DNA of 64,000 nucleotides from Gammaproteobacteria bacterium (GTDB lineage Bacteria > Pseudomonadota > Gammaproteobacteria > Pseudomonadales > Azotimanducaceae), in NCBI GenBank assembly GCA_026708185.1, contig JAPOVK010000057.1:55046-119045 (forward strand), given 5' to 3'. Shown piece by piece: positions 49,433 through 58,992 of the stretch. The number at the start of each line of letters is the position of its first letter. Position 1 is the first letter of the stretch. The notes under the pieces are model-generated. The model saw only the letters and a list, made by a program, of their open reading frames with translations, was not told the DNA's origin and searched no databases. The position numbers and the translations under genes are program-made.

Positions 49433-51115
49433 CTAGAACACGCCGACGACTTGACCGTTGGCGTCGACGCCGATGTCCAAGGCTGCGGGCCGCCGCGGCA
49501 AGCCGGGCATGGTCATGACGGCGCCGGTGATGGCGACCACGAAACCCGCTCCCGCCGACAAGCGTGCCTCCCGGACGGGCAGCACGTGGCCCTCGGGGGC
49601 GCCGAGTGCCTTCGGATCCGCTGAAAAACTGTATTGCGTCTTGGCAACGCACACCGGCAGCCGACCGTAGCCCCAGTCCTCGAACATCGCGAGATCCCGG
49701 GCCGCGTCCGGCTCGACGGCGATGCCCGACGCGCCGTAGATGCGCCGCGCGACCGTGTCGATCTTGTCATGAAGCGACGCCTCGTCAGCGTAGAGCAACT
49801 CCACCGTGCCGCCTTCCTGGCTGAGTCGGTCCATGACTGCCTCCGCCAAGGCGGTTGCGCCCGCGCCGCCGTCGGCCCAATGGGTGGCAGCCACCGCTCG
49901 CACACCGCACTCGGCTGCTATGTCCTGAATCGCGGCGATCTCGTCCTCGGTGTCGGTATTGAAATGGTTGATCGCGACCACGGGCGGCAAGCCGTACGCC
50001 TTGAGGTTCTCGATGTGGCGCACCAGGTTGACCGCGCCGCCACGCACGCTGGCGACATCCGGTTCTGCAAGGTCTCCCTGCGAGACGCCGCCATGCATCT
50101 TCAGCGCCCGTACCGTGCACACGAGGACCACGGCGTCCGGGCGCAGACCAGATTGGCGACATTTGATGTCGAGGAACTTCTCCGCGCCGAGGTCGGCACC
50201 GAAGCCGGCCTCGGTCACCACGACGTCGGACAGCGCGAGGGCCGCGCGGGTGGCGACGACCGAATTGCAGCCGTGGGCGATATTGGCGAACGGGCCACCG
50301 TGGATGAACGCCGGATTGCCTTCAAGCGTCTGCACCAGGTTCGGATTCAAAGCGTCGTTCAGCAGCGCGGCCAAGGCGCCCTCCACGCCCAGGTCGCGCA
50401 CCTGGACGGGCCCGCCGTCGTTGCGGCGACCGAGCACGATGTCGCCCAAGCGTTTCAAGAGGTCATCGCGGTCCTGCGCCAGGCACAGCACAGCCATGAT
50501 TTCCGATGCCGCCGTGATGTCGAACCCGCTGACCCGGTGGGCGCCACGACCGAGGGAGAAATCGGCCCGGCGCAGCGCCCGGTCATTGACGTCGAGCGCC
50601 CGGCGCCAAGAGATGGCGTCGACGTCGAGGTCGAGCTTGTTGCCCCAGTAGAGGTGGCTGTCGAGCACTGCGGCCAGCAGGTTGTTGGCCGCGGTGATCG
50701 CGTGCAGATCGCCGTTGAAGTGCAGGTTGATATCGGCCATAGGGGTCACTTGCGACCAGCCGCCGCCGGCCGCGCCGCCCTTCATACCGAAGCAGGGGCC
50801 GAGCGACGGCTCGCGCAGACACACGGTCGCGTTGGCGCCGATCCGGTTCAGCGCATCATTCAAGCCGATGCTCGTGGTGGTCTTGCCCTCCCCGGCCGGC
50901 GTGGGCGACACGGCGGTCACCAGGACCAGCTTGCCGGACTTGGCGTCGCCGAGCCCGGTCAGGTGGTCCAGCGACACCTTGGCCTTGTAGTGGCCGTACG
51001 GGGTCACCGCCTCCGCAGGCAGGCCAAAGCGTGCTTCGGCAATCGGCAGGATGGGTCGTAGCGGCACCGATGCGGCGATCTCGCCGTCGGAAGGTGCCGG
51101 GGCGCTAGCTGCCAT
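49433..51115 (-). CDS. fhs: formate-tetrahydrofolate ligase
   Basis: 560 residues from ATG 51115. ATP-dependent formate + THF ligation (or the reverse, formate release with ATP gain). P-loop-like TPAGEGKTTTSIGLNDAL, GMKGGAAGGGWSQV, NLHFNGDLHAITAANNLLAA, RREDGFDITAASEIMA-like segment (GFDITAASEIMAVL), and GGPFANIAHGCNS are all family hallmarks. Length is standard. Its start overlaps the metF-like stop by 11 nt. In demethylating bacteria this enzyme disposes of formyl groups from methyl-THF oxidation. Confidence 0.96.
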   Translation of the reverse strand: MAASAPAPSDGEIAASVPLRPILPIAEARFGLPAEAVTPYGHYKAKVSLDHLTGLGDAKSGKLVLVTAVSPTPAGEGKTTTSIGLNDALNRIGANATVCLREPSLGPCFGMKGGAAGGGWSQVTPMADINLHFNGDLHAITAANNLLAAVLDSHLYWGNKLDLDVDAISWRRALDVNDRALRRADFSLGRGAHRVSGFDITAASEIMAVLCLAQDRDDLLKRLGDIVLGRRNDGGPVQVRDLGVEGALAALLNDALNPNLVQTLEGNPAFIHGGPFANIAHGCNSVVATRAALALSDVVVTEAGFGADLGAEKFLDIKCRQSGLRPDAVVLVCTVRALKMHGGVSQGDLAEPDVASVRGGAVNLVRHIENLKAYGLPPVVAINHFNTDTEDEIAAIQDIAAECGVRAVAATHWADGGAGATALAEAVMDRLSQEGGTVELLYADEASLHDKIDTVARRIYGASGIAVEPDAARDLAMFEDWGYGRLPVCVAKTQYSFSADPKALGAPEGHVLPVREARLSAGAGFVVAITGAVMTMPGLPRRPAALDIGVDANGQVVGVF

Positions 51116-52103
51116 GTCGGTCTCCGAGAAGCTGATGCGTAGGCACGTCGCCTGCGGCGACCCTGTGAGGACCGCGGTCCGCAAGCCCCGCGATGCGTTC
51201 GTGCTCGCCCGAGACAGCGCGCAGCCAGCGGCTGGTGTCCCGGATTCCACCAAATCCGAACAGGTGAATCCCCGAGAGCGGGGAGTCGGGTGTCTCCACG
51301 ACATGACGCGCCATGCCCTCCACGAACTCGTCGGGGGCATAGCGGCCGAACAAGCGCACCGTGCCAGGCCGGCGAGCCACGAGCCGCGCCGTCGTGCGCA
51401 CGCCGCACTTGGCGGCAAAGCCGAGGAGAGTGGACAACCGGGCCGGGCCAGCCATGCCGACGCGGACACGGAGCGGGAAGCCCGCCGCACCCAGCGCTAG
51501 GAGCCAAGCCGCGGTGGCGGCCGGCGCAAAGCCAAACTGCGTCACGATCCACATCGAGGCCCCCTGTGCAGCCGCGTATTCCACTTTGCGCGCCAAGGCG
51601 CGCTCCAAGTCCGCCGGCTCGACAAGCGGGTGTCCTTCGGGATGGGCCGCAACGCCCAGTCGATCAAAGCCGTATTCGACGAGCAGGCCGGATTCTAAGA
51701 CATCCAGCGTGTCGCGGTAACGACCAGCCCGGTCGCCGTCGCCTGCCACCAGCAGGAGGCGATCAACACCGGCCTCGGCAAGCTGCGCCAAGCGAGCGCG
51801 CAGGTCGTCGGGATCCCGCACGCTACGCGCCGTGAGATGGGGTACGGGACACATGCCCGCTGCGCGGAGATGGTGACACGCGGCAACGGTGTCCTGCCAA
51901 GGCGCGCCGGGTGGGTACGGGACATAGACAGCCGTCCCGGACGGCAGGCACGCGCTCGCATCGACCGTCGCGAGTTGTCCCGGCAGCACCTCGACCGATG
52001 CCGTGCGCGCGAGCTCACGGACGGTCGAGGCGACCGCGGCGTCGAAACGGATGGGGACAACGCCGTCGCCCAGGGTCGGCGTACCGACTGGGTCAGTCGG
52101 CAT
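51105..52103 (-). CDS. methylenetetrahydrofolate reductase-like protein
   Basis: 332 residues from ATG 52103. A divergent MetF-type TIM barrel: VDRLLLVAGDGDRAGRYRDTLDVLESG, GVAAHPEGHPLVEPADLERALARK, GASMWIVTQFGFAPAAT and VRVGMAGPARLSTLLGFAAKCGV match the flavin/folate segments of the family. In this context it probably oxidises 5-methyl-THF, produced by the neighbouring demethylase, to 5,10-methylene-THF. Low similarity to enteric MetF, so the symbol is withheld. Overlaps both neighbours. Confidence 0.85.
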   Translation of the reverse strand: MPTDPVGTPTLGDGVVPIRFDAAVASTVRELARTASVEVLPGQLATVDASACLPSGTAVYVPYPPGAPWQDTVAACHHLRAAGMCPVPHLTARSVRDPDDLRARLAQLAEAGVDRLLLVAGDGDRAGRYRDTLDVLESGLLVEYGFDRLGVAAHPEGHPLVEPADLERALARKVEYAAAQGASMWIVTQFGFAPAATAAWLLALGAAGFPLRVRVGMAGPARLSTLLGFAAKCGVRTTARLVARRPGTVRLFGRYAPDEFVEGMARHVVETPDSPLSGIHLFGFGGIRDTSRWLRAVSGEHERIAGLADRGPHRVAAGDVPTHQLLGDRHGS

Positions 52104-53442
52104 GGTCCCGCCCTCGGGCGTGCACGACCTCGCGAATGTTCGGATTGACGGAAGGGCGGAACGGGACGTCGACGACCTCGGCGCGCACCAGCCCGTCAGC
52201 GGCGCCGTCCGCATACTCGTCCGGCAACTGAACGCGCAGCGCGGTACCCACGCCGCGCATCTCCCAAGGCACGTACGCCAGGGCGATGTTCGTCTCGAGT
52301 TCCGGCGAATACCAAGGCGACGTCACGTAGCCCACCGGGTCGCCGCCCTCGGCGCCGGAGATGAGCCAGAAGTCGTTGGCGTAGTCGGTTACAGGCGCGC
52401 CGCCGAAGACGATGCCCACGAGGACGTTCCGGAAAGGCGGCGAGCCCGCTTCGATCGCGGCGCGAGCCGCCTCCAAGACTTCACGTCCGATGTAGTCGGC
52501 GTGCTTTCGACGGGGCACTTGGTAGCCGAGATTGCATTGAAAGGGCAGTGTCTCCTGGTCCAGGTCCTGTCCCCAGGACAGGATCCCTGCGGCGATCCGA
52601 CGATGGTGGGCCGGGGCCGTCACCATCAGGTTGTGGCGCTCGCCCGCCTCGAGCACGGCGTACCACATGTCTTCCGCGTAGCGAGTGGCGTCCTTGAGAT
52701 AGATCTCGTAGCCCTTCTCCCCGGTGAAACCGGTCTGCGACACGACGACGTCGCGGCCCGCCACCTGTCCGGCCATCAGCCCGTAGTAGGGGATGTCGCG
52801 GACCTCCTCGCCAAACAGGTCGACCATCAGAGCCTCGGACTTCGGTCCCTGGATCTGCACCGGTGCGGCGTCGATCTCGGCGATGTCGACGTTGAAGCCC
52901 AGCCCCACGTTGACACCCCGCAGCCAAAGCTCGAGGTCGCTATCGGCGAGCGAGAACCAGAATTCGTCGTCTGCCGGCCGGAGCAACACCGGGTCGTTGA
53001 GCACCCCCCCGGCTTCGTTGCAGAGGATCACGTACTTGGCGTGCATCGGCGCGATGCGCGTCGCATCCCGGGTGACGACATGGTTCACGAACGCTTCCGC
53101 GTCCGGTCCCTTGACTTGGATCTGCCGCTCCACGGCGACGTTCCAAAGAGTGACGTGGTTGACCAAGGCGTCGTACTCGACCATGGCCCCACCGTCTTCG
53201 GGCCGCACGTAGCCACGCGGATGGTAGACGCGGTTGTAGACCGTCGCCCGCCAGCAACCCGCCGCCATGGAAAGGTGCCAATACGGAGATTTGCGCACCC
53301 GGGTGGAGATCAGCATGCCCACGGGCGTAGGCCCGGACTGCCGCAGATTGATCGGCACCTTGCGGTCGGACTGGTCGACACTCTCGACTTGCCGCAACCC
53401 GGCATAGTCGACCCGCTGGAATTCGTCGTTGGACATGGCCAC
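52093..53442 (-). CDS. GcvT-fold tetrahydrofolate-dependent demethylase
   Basis: 449 residues from ATG 53442 (ATG 53436 alternative). Aminomethyltransferase/GcvT fold of the DmdA/LigM type: LWNVAVERQIQVKGPDAEAFVNHVVTRD, KYVILCNEAGGVLNDPVLLR, QIQGPKSEALMVDLFG, VSQTGFTGEKGYEIYL. The length and neighbours (metF-like, fhs) recall the ligM-metF-ligH O-demethylase cluster, and the DMSP demethylase DmdA. It likely moves an O-, S- or N-methyl group to THF. The substrate cannot be read from the sequence; the betaine-related surroundings favour a methylated osmolyte. Overlaps the metF-like gene by 11 nt. Confidence 0.88.
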   Translation of the reverse strand: MAMSNDEFQRVDYAGLRQVESVDQSDRKVPINLRQSGPTPVGMLISTRVRKSPYWHLSMAAGCWRATVYNRVYHPRGYVRPEDGGAMVEYDALVNHVTLWNVAVERQIQVKGPDAEAFVNHVVTRDATRIAPMHAKYVILCNEAGGVLNDPVLLRPADDEFWFSLADSDLELWLRGVNVGLGFNVDIAEIDAAPVQIQGPKSEALMVDLFGEEVRDIPYYGLMAGQVAGRDVVVSQTGFTGEKGYEIYLKDATRYAEDMWYAVLEAGERHNLMVTAPAHHRRIAAGILSWGQDLDQETLPFQCNLGYQVPRRKHADYIGREVLEAARAAIEAGSPPFRNVLVGIVFGGAPVTDYANDFWLISGAEGGDPVGYVTSPWYSPELETNIALAYVPWEMRGVGTALRVQLPDEYADGAADGLVRAEVVDVPFRPSVNPNIREVVHARGRDHAD

Positions 53443-53559
53443 TCATCCCGTCGGGACCTTAACCCGCGCAGCCTACCCAACAGCGGCGGCAATGGCCGCG
53501 CCGGGCGCGACATGGACGGGTCGAAAGGCGACACGGCCGAACAGGCCCGGCAGCACGGA

Positions 53560-53841
53560 CTATGCAGCAGCCCTAGCCTTCACCATGGTGCGCCAGAAGC
53601 GATGGTGGACCGGATCCCAGCGATAGGTCTCCAGGTAGTCGATGGCCGCCATCAGTGCCGCGGGCGTTGCCAGGCGTTTCAGTCCTTCGCAGGCCACCGC
53701 GGGCGTATACCCCGTGTCGTCGCCCAAGGCCGCCATCAGCGCCGCCTCGACGCCGGCCCCGGGACGCGGCCCACTGGCGCACGCCGTAAGCGCCCACGCC
53801 GCGACGTAGCGGATCTGGTCGCGAATGGACCACGCGCTCAA
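53560..53841 (-). CDS. small hypothetical protein
   Basis: 93 residues from TTG 53841. Amphipathic helical composition with Trp and Ala: SAWSIRDQIRYVAAWALTAC, ACEGLKRLATPAALMAAIDY, RWDPVHHRFWRTMVKARAA. No family recognised. It lies between the exporter pair and the demethylase on the same strand. Support is from coding-like composition only; the start is weak. Confidence 0.4.
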   Translation of the reverse strand: MSAWSIRDQIRYVAAWALTACASGPRPGAGVEAALMAALGDDTGYTPAVACEGLKRLATPAALMAAIDYLETYRWDPVHHRFWRTMVKARAAA

Positions 53842-53896
53842 TCATCACTCATTCCATGGTCAGAGCAGTCGCTGAGAACCATAGCGCAGATCGATT

Positions 53897-55879
53897 TCAT
53901 CCTTCTGCGCTTTCGACGAACCGCCGGTAGGCGCCGCGGGTGTTCGCCAGCAGATCGCTGTGCGTACCGCTCTCGACGATGCGTCCGTCCTCCATCACGA
54001 GTATTCGGTCCGCTCTCGCGACCGTGGACAGGCGGTGCGCGATGACGAATACGATGCGGTCCCGGCTCGACGCCTCCAAGGCGGCCATCAGCGCTCGCTC
54101 GGTCTCCGGGTCCAGCGCCGCCGTCGGTTCGTCGAGTATGAGCACCGGCGCGTCGCGGACCAGCCCCCTGGCCAGGCACAGGCGCTGCTTCTGCCCGACG
54201 GAGAGCGTGCCGCCATCGCGCCCGAGTACGGTCTGGTAACCGTCCGGCAAGTCGGCGACGAAATCATGGGCGCCGCTCGCGCGTGCCGCAGCGGTCAGTT
54301 CCGCTTCCGTCGCCGCCGGCCGCCCCAGGCGGAGGTTGGCCGCGATCGTGTCGGAGAACAGGAGATGCTCCTGGAAGACGTACGCGACCTGGTCCCGAAC
54401 GCTGTCGATGTCGAGTGTCTTGAGGTCGACGCCGTCGAGCAGTACGCGCCCGGCGGTCGGCTGCAAAAAGCCGGGGATCAGGTAGGCGAGGCTCGTCTTC
54501 CCGGCACCGGTCGGGCCGACGATCGCGATGGTCTGGCCCATCCGCGCCTCGAACGAGACGTCCTGCAATGCGCGGCGTCCATCCGGGTACGTCAGGCTGA
54601 CGTTCTCGAAGACGACCCCCTGCCGCACGTGCGACCGCTGGGCACCGCGACGAGCATCATCGTTCGGCAGGTCGACGTAGAAAAGCACCCGGCGGACGCC
54701 GGCCGCATTGTTCTGGAAATCGACCCACAGCCGACCGAACGTGATCGCGGATCCCGCCACGGTGCCGAACAACCCCAGCACGACGAGGAAGTCGCCGGGC
54801 AGCAGACGGCCGGCGATGATCTGTTCGGACACGAGCACGAACGCCCACACGCCGAGCGAGACCAACGCCAAGGCGGACATCACCTCGATGGCGATGTTCA
54901 CCGCCACCACGTACCGGTACCGGCGGAATGACTCCGCGCTGGCCTCAGCGAAGGCCGCGCGCTCCCGGTCCTCGACGCCGTAGCTTTGTACGGCCGCGAC
55001 GTTGGCGGTGCTCTCCTCCATGCGGTTTGTGGTCGCGCTGCCGGCGCTGCGGCTGGCCTGGCTGGCGCGGCGGGCCACCCCGGCAAGCGGCGCGGTGAAC
55101 AACAGCGCTATCGGCATCGTCGCCGCCCCCAGCCAGATCAACTCCGGGATGACGTGACCGAAGCTGTAATGCATGAGGTAGACGGAGACGACCGCCCCAA
55201 GCAGGGACACCACCGGCATCAGCGTGATGTCGAAGCAAATGCCTTGGATGGCGGGCGCGTCGTACATGGTTCGGTAGATGCCGTCGCCGATGCGCTGGTC
55301 GTCGAGCACCGGCATGGGAAGACGCAAAAGCCGACCGAACAAGTGCGTGCGGAAGCCGTCGGTGACGCGCTGCACGAGGCGCACATTGCAGAGGAGATCC
55401 GCGAGGCCCCAAACGCCGCCAGCCATGGACCAGCCTGCGCTGATCATGTTCTCGCTCTGCGTCGCCGTGTCCTGGCCCTGGGCCAGGAATGCCGTGTTGC
55501 CGCGAGGCTCGCCCGCCCCGGCCCCGAACAACACGACGAGGGCTCCAAGCAAGGCCAGGGTCGCGAGCAGAAGGCCGGCGGGCTCAAGGCCCGCAACGGC
55601 ATCCACGAACGGTTGAAAGAACGGCGGGTATCGCACGTCCGAGTCCGCCAGCGGGGCTTCGAGGACGACGTGGTCCATGAGGATCTTCACGGGCCAGGGG
55701 ACGATCAGCAGCGGCGTGAAACTGCCGAGCATCAAGCCGAACTTGAGCAGGAACAGTCGCCAATTCGGCAGGATGTAGCGAAGCGCGCGGCCCAGGATCC
55801 GCGCCACGCCCAGCGCGTTGAGCGCTGGATCCACATCGATCCGGTCGTCATAGGAGCCGTGGCCGACCTCGGCGTTCAC
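53897..55879 (-). CDS. ABC exporter half-transporter (second of pair)
   Basis: 660 residues from GTG 55879, overlapping the upstream exporter by 4 nt. Six-helix membrane domain (about 40-370; FLLKFGLMLGSFTPLLIVPW, GLADLLCNVRLVQRVTDGFR) and a C-terminal ATPase domain: Walker A GPTGAGKTS, signature LSVGQKQRLCLARG, Walker B PVLILDEPTAALD, switch His in VIAHRLS. Both catalytic residues are present. It probably forms a heterodimer with its neighbour. Substrate unknown. Confidence 0.9.
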   Translation of the reverse strand: MNAEVGHGSYDDRIDVDPALNALGVARILGRALRYILPNWRLFLLKFGLMLGSFTPLLIVPWPVKILMDHVVLEAPLADSDVRYPPFFQPFVDAVAGLEPAGLLLATLALLGALVVLFGAGAGEPRGNTAFLAQGQDTATQSENMISAGWSMAGGVWGLADLLCNVRLVQRVTDGFRTHLFGRLLRLPMPVLDDQRIGDGIYRTMYDAPAIQGICFDITLMPVVSLLGAVVSVYLMHYSFGHVIPELIWLGAATMPIALLFTAPLAGVARRASQASRSAGSATTNRMEESTANVAAVQSYGVEDRERAAFAEASAESFRRYRYVVAVNIAIEVMSALALVSLGVWAFVLVSEQIIAGRLLPGDFLVVLGLFGTVAGSAITFGRLWVDFQNNAAGVRRVLFYVDLPNDDARRGAQRSHVRQGVVFENVSLTYPDGRRALQDVSFEARMGQTIAIVGPTGAGKTSLAYLIPGFLQPTAGRVLLDGVDLKTLDIDSVRDQVAYVFQEHLLFSDTIAANLRLGRPAATEAELTAAARASGAHDFVADLPDGYQTVLGRDGGTLSVGQKQRLCLARGLVRDAPVLILDEPTAALDPETERALMAALEASSRDRIVFVIAHRLSTVARADRILVMEDGRIVESGTHSDLLANTRGAYRRFVESAEG

Positions 55880-57786
55880 GCCGTCTCTCCCGCGACGAGC
55901 GACGCGGCCGCGAACGCGCGATAGCGGCCTTCGTCGCGTGCCATCAACGTGGCATGGTCGCCCTCCTCGACGACGGTGCCGTCCTCGAGCAAGAGAATCT
56001 GGTCGGCCTGGCGGATGGTGGCTAGGCGATGCGTGATGAGGAAGATGATCTTCCCGTCTTGCGCCCAAGCGCCCAGGTTGTCGAGCACGCGCCGCTCCGT
56101 GTGCACGTCGAGCGCCGCGGTGGGTTCGTCGAGGATCAGGATCGGGGCGTCCTTCAGCACGGCCCGGGCAATGGACAGGCGCTGACGCTGCCCCGTCGAC
56201 AGCTTGGCGCCGCGCTCGCCGAGCAGCGTCCCGTAACCGGACGGCAACGTCGCGATGAACTCGTCGGCACAGGCCACCGCTGCGGCATGTCGGACGGCGG
56301 CCATGGGCGCGTCCTCGACAGCGTAGCGGATGTTCTCGAGAACGCTGGTCGGAAACAGCGCGTTCTCTTGGAGCACGATCGCTACGGCGCTGCGCAGAGC
56401 CTTAACGCGAATGTCGCGAATGTCCGTGCCGCCGACTTCGATACGCCCGGCATCCACCTCGTAGAGGCGCAGGAGCAGACTCATCAGCGTTGACTTGCCC
56501 GCACCCGATGCACCAACGATGGCCGTGACCGTACCGGGACGCGCGGTGAACGTCGCACCCTGGATGACCGATACGCCGGCACGGTAGCCGAACTCGACAT
56601 CCCGGAAGCGCACGCCTTCCCCCACAGCCGGCATCGCCACCGCATCCTGACGGTCGCGGACCCCGGGCTCCAAGTCGAGCAGGAAGAACGCGCGCCGCAG
56701 GCCGACCCCCATGTCCTGCAGGATGCCCCAAAGCATCGCCAGGGAGACGCAGATGCCCGACAACGCGACATGCCGGTCGCGGGCCGCCTGGAACGCGCCC
56801 AGGTTCCAGGCTGCGAAGCCGACCAGCGCCACCAGGCCGTAGCCGAAGGTCGGTGCCTTGGTCCAGACCCAGCCCGCCATGACGTAGTCGGCGGCAATCA
56901 CCGTCGTGGCCGTCGACAGGAACACGATCAGGTTCAGGACCGCGATACTGCGCCGCAGTTCGTACGCGCGGTCCAAGGCTCTAAGGGAGCGCTGCCGGAA
57001 CGTGCCGAACGCTGCGCCTTCCGCGCGGTTCGCTTTAAGGACACGTGCCCCGTTCACGCTTTCCTGGATGTGTGCCGTCAATGCGCTGTTCGCACGCCGT
57101 GCCCGGTCGCTGCGTCGGCGCAGGCGGCTCGTGAAGGCCCGCACGGCGACGAGCGAAGGCACGAGGGCGAGCAAGAACAGCAAGCCGAGGTAAGGATCGA
57201 AGAAAGTCAGGGCCGCGAGCGCGACGAGGAGGTTCGCGAGTGCCGTCAGTGGCTGTATCAGGGCGTTCTGGACGACATTGGTGACCATGGCGCTGTCCTG
57301 GTAGACCCGGTAGATGCCATCGCCGACGGGCGCCTCGTCGTGGTAGCGGAGCGACAGGTGGACCGACCTTTCCAGCATAGCCAGGCGCAACGCCTGGTTG
57401 ACGCGTTGCAGGATCCACGTCAGGTAGTAGCGCAGTCCCGTGCCGAGCAGGAAACCGGCCGCCAGCAACGATCCCATAAGCACGAGGAACATCGTGCGCA
57501 AGGTCCGGCGGGCATCGTCGTCGAGCGCCTCCACCGCGACGAAACGTTCCGCGTCGAGTCCCACGAAGCCTGCCTGGGTGGCGTTGAGCGGCTCCCCTCG
57601 GAACACCTTGTTGGTCAACAGATCGAAGCCCACTAGGTAGACCGCCAGTTCGAGAAGCATGCCGACGCCGGACAACGCACCGAACAGCAGGAAATGCCTC
57701 AGTTGCGGCCAAAGGTAGCCGCGCGTGCGCCACAACGCCTCGCCGAGACTTAAGCGAGCGTCATCACCGTGGCCGATCTCGGGCAA
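55876..57786 (-). CDS. ABC exporter half-transporter (first of pair)
   Basis: 636 residues from TTG 57786, 14 nt after the regulator stop. The frame is open upstream, but no better start is seen and no clear RBS exists, so the first residues are uncertain. Membrane domain with LRHFLLFGALSGVGMLLELA and QRVNQALRLAMLERSVHLSL; ATPase domain with GASGAGKST, LSTGQRQRLSIARA, PILILDEPTAALD and LITHRLAT. Canonical catalytic residues. Pairs with the next gene; the operon position just after a GbdR-like regulator suggests export of something linked to betaine metabolism, or a separate role. Confidence 0.88.
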   Translation of the reverse strand: MPEIGHGDDARLSLGEALWRTRGYLWPQLRHFLLFGALSGVGMLLELAVYLVGFDLLTNKVFRGEPLNATQAGFVGLDAERFVAVEALDDDARRTLRTMFLVLMGSLLAAGFLLGTGLRYYLTWILQRVNQALRLAMLERSVHLSLRYHDEAPVGDGIYRVYQDSAMVTNVVQNALIQPLTALANLLVALAALTFFDPYLGLLFLLALVPSLVAVRAFTSRLRRRSDRARRANSALTAHIQESVNGARVLKANRAEGAAFGTFRQRSLRALDRAYELRRSIAVLNLIVFLSTATTVIAADYVMAGWVWTKAPTFGYGLVALVGFAAWNLGAFQAARDRHVALSGICVSLAMLWGILQDMGVGLRRAFFLLDLEPGVRDRQDAVAMPAVGEGVRFRDVEFGYRAGVSVIQGATFTARPGTVTAIVGASGAGKSTLMSLLLRLYEVDAGRIEVGGTDIRDIRVKALRSAVAIVLQENALFPTSVLENIRYAVEDAPMAAVRHAAAVACADEFIATLPSGYGTLLGERGAKLSTGQRQRLSIARAVLKDAPILILDEPTAALDVHTERRVLDNLGAWAQDGKIIFLITHRLATIRQADQILLLEDGTVVEEGDHATLMARDEGRYRAFAAASLVAGETA

Positions 57787-57800
57787 GGGTATTCGGGGCG

Positions 57801-58820
57801 CTATGGCGTACTCGCGCTCGGCTCCGCGACATACCCCGTCGCTGCCCGCCGCTCCTCCCGCGGATACTTGCCGTAGCGCCTCGTATACGCCTTGGTGAAC
57901 CGCGCCGGCGTCGCGAAGCCGCACCGCGCAGCAACCTCCGCGACCGTCGCACCGGTTTGCAGCAAGAGCAGCCGCCCCCGGTGCAGGCGCAGGTCGAGGT
58001 AGTAATGCGACGGCGTGCAGTGCAGGTGCTCGTGGAACAGGCGCTCCAACTGGCGACGGGAAATGCCCACGTAGCCGGCCAGTTCGGTCAGACTGAGCGG
58101 CTCTTCGACGTTGGCCTCCATCAGCGCGACGGCGTCGATCAGTCGGCCACCCTGTCCGGCCCCGACCAGGTAGTGCAAAGGGGTGCGCTGGGCGTCCTCT
58201 TCCGTGCGCACACGTTCGAGGACGAACTGGGCCGAGATGCCTTGCATGAGCTCGCGGCCGTGTGCCGAAGCCACCATGTTGAGCATCAGGTCGATCGACG
58301 CGACGCCGCCGGAACAGGTGTAGCGGTCCCGGTCGATGACGAAGAGGCTCGACGAGACGCTCAAGCTCGGGAACTGCTCGCGCAGCGCCGGCGCATTCTC
58401 CCAATGGATCGCGCACCGGTAGCCGTCGAGCACCCCTGCCGCCGCGAGCAGATGCGAGCCCGTGCACAGCGCGCCGAGCGGCGTGCCGGCCGCGGCGAAT
58501 CCTTCAAGCGTGCGGCACAGCGTCGGCGTGGCCTGACGCGCCGGCTCGTAGCCGGCGCATACGAAGAGCATGTCGACCGTTCGCGCCGCGTCGACGTCGC
58601 CGTCCGGTACCAGCCGGAGATGCGCGCTCGAGTCCACGGGGTCGCCGGTCAGCGTATGGCACGTCCAGCGGTACAAGGATTGCCCGGAGAGCCGGTTCGC
58701 CATGCGCAGCACAGCCACCGCGTTTGTCAGCGTGACGATCGTGTAGTCCGGGACCATCAAGAAGCCGATGTGCGTTGGCCGGGACGTGCCCGAGAGCCGC
58801 GGTGGTTCCGACGTTGCCAT
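57801..58820 (-). CDS. GlxA/GbdR-like AraC family regulator
   Basis: 339 residues from ATG 58820 (MATSEPPRLSG). N-terminal class I amidotransferase-like sensor domain without enzymatic function (FLMVPDYTIVTLTNAVAVLR, FVCAGYEPA, LGALCTGSHLLAAAGVLDGY), and a C-terminal AraC DNA-binding domain (LTELAGYVGISRRQLERLFHEH, TVAEVAARCGFATPARFTKAYT). Closest in type to GbdR, the betaine/dimethylglycine-responsive activator of pseudomonads; LRMANRLSGQSLYRW is a strong match. It likely controls the minus-strand C1/demethylation block and perhaps sox and BCCT. Divergent from the TonB receptor. Confidence 0.87.
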   Translation of the reverse strand: MATSEPPRLSGTSRPTHIGFLMVPDYTIVTLTNAVAVLRMANRLSGQSLYRWTCHTLTGDPVDSSAHLRLVPDGDVDAARTVDMLFVCAGYEPARQATPTLCRTLEGFAAAGTPLGALCTGSHLLAAAGVLDGYRCAIHWENAPALREQFPSLSVSSSLFVIDRDRYTCSGGVASIDLMLNMVASAHGRELMQGISAQFVLERVRTEEDAQRTPLHYLVGAGQGGRLIDAVALMEANVEEPLSLTELAGYVGISRRQLERLFHEHLHCTPSHYYLDLRLHRGRLLLLQTGATVAEVAARCGFATPARFTKAYTRRYGKYPREERRAATGYVAEPSASTP

Positions 58821-58846
58821 GTGCTGACCGGCGCTTGTGCTGACCG
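58820..58846. promoter_or_regulatory. direct repeats TGTGCTGACCG upstream of the AraC-type regulator
   Basis: TGTGCTGACCG occurs at 58820-58830 and 58836-58846 on the plus strand, with a 16-bp period, next to the regulator ATG. AraC-type proteins bind direct repeats, so this is a candidate autoregulatory site; it could also act on the divergent receptor. Confidence 0.4.
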
Positions 58847-58992
58847 TGCCGAGTGTCCCCAATCCGCTACGGTAGAACAACGCCCATCGGCCACAACCGA
58901 ACCTCGATGGGCACCGACGCCACCGGCATTGCATCGCGCGTCGCCGAGTGTTACAAGGCGCATAAAGCTCATAAAAGAGCAAGGGGGTTTCC

